Assembly (NCBI GenBank): GCA_949051815.1
Contig: CARQVR010000092.1
Location: forward strand, 1-7,442
Reading direction: 5' to 3'
Length of the DNA: 7,442 nucleotides
Source of the DNA: an uncultured Lachnospiraceae bacterium
GTDB taxonomy: Bacteria > Bacillota > Clostridia > Lachnospirales > Lachnospiraceae
Shown here: positions 5,177 to 7,442 of the stretch, in pieces
How positions within the stretch are numbered: the stretch's first letter is position 1
Layout: every line of letters begins with the position of its first letter
Position numbers and translations under genes: made by a program
The notes under the pieces: generated by a model
What the model saw: the letters and a program-made list of their open reading frames with translations, nothing else
Database searches by the model: none
What the model was told of the DNA's origin: nothing

Positions 5177-7309
5177 TCACTCGAGCTCAGCGTCAAATTC
5201 CTGCAACACCACATCAATCTCCACGCTTTTCTTCCCTGTAAGCTCCTCCGTCCTCCGGTCCGGCTGGCCGGTGCCTGCGTAAAGTCTGTATTTCCCGCTG
5301 CCCCAGACACGTTCTCCCGCTTCATTGACCACCCGGAATGCCTCTCCCGGCACGCAGACCTCAACACTTAACCGTTCTCCTGCCTGCAGCATAACCCGTT
5401 TGAAAGCGCACAGACACGGATTTGGCGTGGCATCTGCCGACTCCATATCTTTCACATAAATCTGCACCACATCCTGCGTCGGACAGCTGCCCTCATTCAA
5501 CAGTTCCACACGCAGTGTCATATCCCGCGAATCCTCTTTCCGGGAGACAATCTCTGCCCGCTCCACGCGCACATCCCCGTATGTCAGCCCGTAGCCGAAC
5601 GGATACAAAGCCTCCTGCGTCATATAGCGGTAAGTCCTTCCCTGCATCGAGTAGTCTTCGAAGTCCGGCATCCCTTCCAGAGAACGGTAGAAAGTCACCG
5701 GCAGCTTACCCGAAGGAGAACATACTCCAAAGAGAATGTCTGCCACCGCCCTGCCGCCTCTGGCGCCGGGATACCACAGCTGCACAACGGCCGCCGCCGA
5801 CTCCTGCGCCACACAAAGATCTATCGCACTGCCCGCCATCAGGCACAGAACCACCGGCTTCCCTACGGCAAGCACGGCATCCATCAACTTCCTCTGGGGT
5901 TTCGGCAGTCTCAGGTCTTCCTTGTCACCGGATGCATAGCTGTTGCCGGTATCTCCCTCTTCGCCTTCCAGCGTCTCATTTAAGCCCACGCAGAGTACCA
6001 CCACATCGCTGTGTCTGGCAACCGTAACTGCCTCCGCAATCCGGTCGTCCTCCTGGGCAAGGTTTTCCACCCGGTCCTGGAACAGATGACAGCCTTCGGA
6101 GTACAGCACCCTGCCGCAGTCGCCCACATAATCCTGAATGCCTTCCAGAACGGTTATATATCTGGATGAGGTACCGTGATAATTTCCGATCAGCGCCTCT
6201 CTGCTGTTGGCATTGGGACCGATCACACCGATCGTCTGCCCTTCTTTCTTCGCAAGCGGCAGCACACCGTCATTCTTCAACAGCACCACCGACTCCCTCG
6301 TAAGCCTCTCCGCCACCATCAGATGTTCCCGGCACTCTACCTTTTCATAAGGAATCTCGTCGAACTCACTTCCGTCAAACAATCCCAGAAGATACCGTGC
6401 AGTAAAGGCCCGCACTGCCGCTTCCGTGATCTCCTCCTCGGTCACCAGACCATCCTGCAGCGCTTTTAACAGATGAAGATAAGTCACACCGCAGTTGATG
6501 TCACAGCCGTTGTGCAGCGCCAGCGCCGCCGACTCCTCCGCCGAATGGGTCACCATATGGTTCTCATGAAAATCCCGTATCGCCCAGCAGTCGGACACGA
6601 AATGGCCCTCAAATCCCCATTCTCCGCGCAGGATATCCCTGATCAGCGTCCTGCTGCCGCAGCAGGGTTCGCCGTTGGTCCGGTTATAGGCGCCCATCAC
6701 GGCTTCCACACCGCCCTCCTGCACGCAGGCCCGGAAAGCAGGGAGATAGGTCTCTTCCATATCTTTCTTTGAGGCCACGGCATTAAACTCGTGCCGCAGG
6801 GCCTCCGGTCCGGAATGCACCGCAAAGTGTTTCGCGCAGGCTGCCGCTTTCATTACCGCACCGTCTCCCTGCAGTCCTTTCACATAGGCGACACCCATTC
6901 TGGACGTCAGGTACGGATCCTCTCCGTATGTCTCCTGTCCTCTTCCCCATCTGGGATCCCTGAAAATATTCACATTCGGCGACCAGAACGTCAGTCCCTT
7001 ATAGATATCCCTGTCGTTCTCCGCCGCATAGGCATTGTACTTCGCGCGCCCTTCCGTGGCCGCCACGTCTCCTGCTTCTCTGAGAAGCTCCTCGTCAAAA
7101 GTCGCCGCCATGCCTATCGCCTGCGGGAAACTGGTAGCTACGCCTTCCCGCGCCACACCATGCAGCGCTTCTCCCCACCAGTTATAGGCCGGAATACCCA
7201 GCCGCTCGATTGCAGGAGCGTCATAGCGAAGCTGGGAAGCCTTCTCCTCCACCGTCATCTGACTCACCAATGCCTGCGCCTGTTTTCTTGCTTTCTCACG
7301 ATTAGTCAT
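5177..7309 (-). CDS. Glycoside hydrolase family 3, probable beta-xylosidase/beta-glucosidase
   Basis: This 710-aa enzyme is predicted to release non-reducing-end sugars, most likely xylose or glucose, from imported oligosaccharides by a retaining mechanism. The N-terminal (beta/alpha)8 domain (about residues 20-260) contains YNWWGEALHGVAR (42-54), NIFRDPRWGRGQETYGEDP (114-132), the Lys160-His161 pair and VSDCWAI, whose Asp240 is the predicted nucleophile. The alpha/beta sandwich domain (about 320-560) carries LEGEEGDTG, with Glu448 or a nearby Glu as candidate acid/base. A fibronectin III-like domain (about 600-690) closes the protein. The WWGEALHGVAR form and HSGPE after the KH pair favour the beta-xylosidase-like branch, but specificity is not certain. 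There is no signal peptide, so it is cytosolic. ATG 7309 is preferred because AAGGG (7316-7320) lies 6 nt upstream; ATG 7330 would add seven residues. No transporter or regulator gene is next to it within the window. Confidence 0.94.
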   Translation of the reverse strand: MTNREKARKQAQALVSQMTVEEKASQLRYDAPAIERLGIPAYNWWGEALHGVAREGVATSFPQAIGMAATFDEELLREAGDVAATEGRAKYNAYAAENDRDIYKGLTFWSPNVNIFRDPRWGRGQETYGEDPYLTSRMGVAYVKGLQGDGAVMKAAACAKHFAVHSGPEALRHEFNAVASKKDMEETYLPAFRACVQEGGVEAVMGAYNRTNGEPCCGSRTLIRDILRGEWGFEGHFVSDCWAIRDFHENHMVTHSAEESAALALHNGCDINCGVTYLHLLKALQDGLVTEEEITEAAVRAFTARYLLGLFDGSEFDEIPYEKVECREHLMVAERLTRESVVLLKNDGVLPLAKKEGQTIGVIGPNANSREALIGNYHGTSSRYITVLEGIQDYVGDCGRVLYSEGCHLFQDRVENLAQEDDRIAEAVTVARHSDVVVLCVGLNETLEGEEGDTGNSYASGDKEDLRLPKPQRKLMDAVLAVGKPVVLCLMAGSAIDLCVAQESAAAVVQLWYPGARGGRAVADILFGVCSPSGKLPVTFYRSLEGMPDFEDYSMQGRTYRYMTQEALYPFGYGLTYGDVRVERAEIVSRKEDSRDMTLRVELLNEGSCPTQDVVQIYVKDMESADATPNPCLCAFKRVMLQAGERLSVEVCVPGEAFRVVNEAGERVWGSGKYRLYAGTGQPDRRTEELTGKKSVEIDVVLQEFDAELE

Positions 7310-7315
7310 ACTTTT

Positions 7316-7320
7316 CCCTT
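7316..7320 (-). promoter_or_regulatory. Shine-Dalgarno of the GH3 gene
   Basis: AAGGG on the minus strand lies 6 nt before ATG 7309. The alternative upstream ATG at 7330 has only a weak purine stretch before it, so 7309 is taken as the start. Confidence 0.55.
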
Positions 7321-7330
7321 TCCATGTCAT

Positions 7331-7442
7331 CTGTTGTGCTTTCGGGGCTGCCTGCCGTTCGGAACAATTACCATATGTCCAAATTCTGCACTCTTATAAT
7401 GGCTTGTTTTTGACTTTTCTTAATCTGCCAAATTACTTTTTA
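7331..7442. other. Upstream region of the GH3 gene
   Basis: This AT-rich 112-bp stretch presumably holds the GH3 promoter and regulator sites. I found no well-spaced -35/-10 pair on the minus strand. TATAAT occurs on the + strand (7395-7400), as does TTGACT (7410-7415), but their order is wrong for one promoter. A short palindrome GTTCGGAAC lies at 7357-7365. A divergent gene beyond the right edge is possible. Confidence 0.35.

Noticed and set aside
7357..7365. GTTCGGAAC palindrome upstream of GH3 as an operator
   Set aside because: It is only 9 bp with a single central base and does not extend; such short palindromes are expected by chance and no promoter anchors it.
5422..7399. Several + strand open frames of 67-202 codons opposite the GH3 gene
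   Set aside because: Low-complexity Pro/Ser/His/Arg-rich translations without family features, antisense to an intact GH3 enzyme.
1..7442. CRISPR array, tRNA or rRNA gene, insertion sequence, integrase or phage genes
   Set aside because: No regularly spaced repeats, cloverleaf-type sequence, transposase motif or terminal inverted repeats were found on reading both strands.

Overview
The window looks like chromosomal DNA from an anaerobic, gut-type Clostridia, most probably Lachnospiraceae. This is inferred from the gene families and style: an AgrA/AgrC-type LytTR and GHKL two-component pair, a clostridial MATE exporter, RelB/DinJ-RelE/ParE and DUF3990/DUF3791 cassettes, a cytosolic glycoside hydrolase family 3 (GH3) enzyme, and purine-rich Shine-Dalgarno (SD) sites. 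Base composition is mosaic by eye: GH3 and MATE are GC-rich, while the sensor pair and both toxin-type cassettes are more AT-rich. Species cannot be named from the sequence alone.

Layout. Bases 1-1761 (+ strand) hold the 3' part of a LytTR response regulator and a complete multi-pass GHKL histidine kinase, in one transcription unit. Every other gene is on the minus strand. Reading from the right edge leftwards in the direction of transcription, these are: a GH3 beta-xylosidase/beta-glucosidase-like enzyme (7309-5177); a terminator-like hairpin (5149-5123); a RelB/DinJ antitoxin and RelE/ParE toxin pair (4966-4326) behind a promoter with a palindrome in its spacer; a MATE exporter (4310-2853) only 15 nt after the toxin; and a three-gene cassette (2755-1810). 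That cassette encodes a DUF3990 ADP-ribosyltransferase-fold protein, an unnamed 79-aa protein and a 70-aa DUF3791 protein. It converges on the histidine kinase gene with 48 nt between the stop codons.

How the genes work together. The sensor pair probably senses a peptide or envelope cue and regulates through LytTR sites outside the window. The GH3 enzyme would finish hydrolysis of imported oligosaccharides in the cytosol. RelB/RelE is an ordinary type II toxin-antitoxin module that may also drive the MATE gene. The ART-like cassette is the least understood part and the best candidate for an undescribed system: a strong SD precedes each gene, two consecutive genes are translationally coupled, and an ADP-ribosyltransferase-type fold is encoded beside two small partners, which resembles a toxin-antitoxin or defence cassette. 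No tRNA, rRNA, CRISPR array, insertion sequence or integrase was seen.
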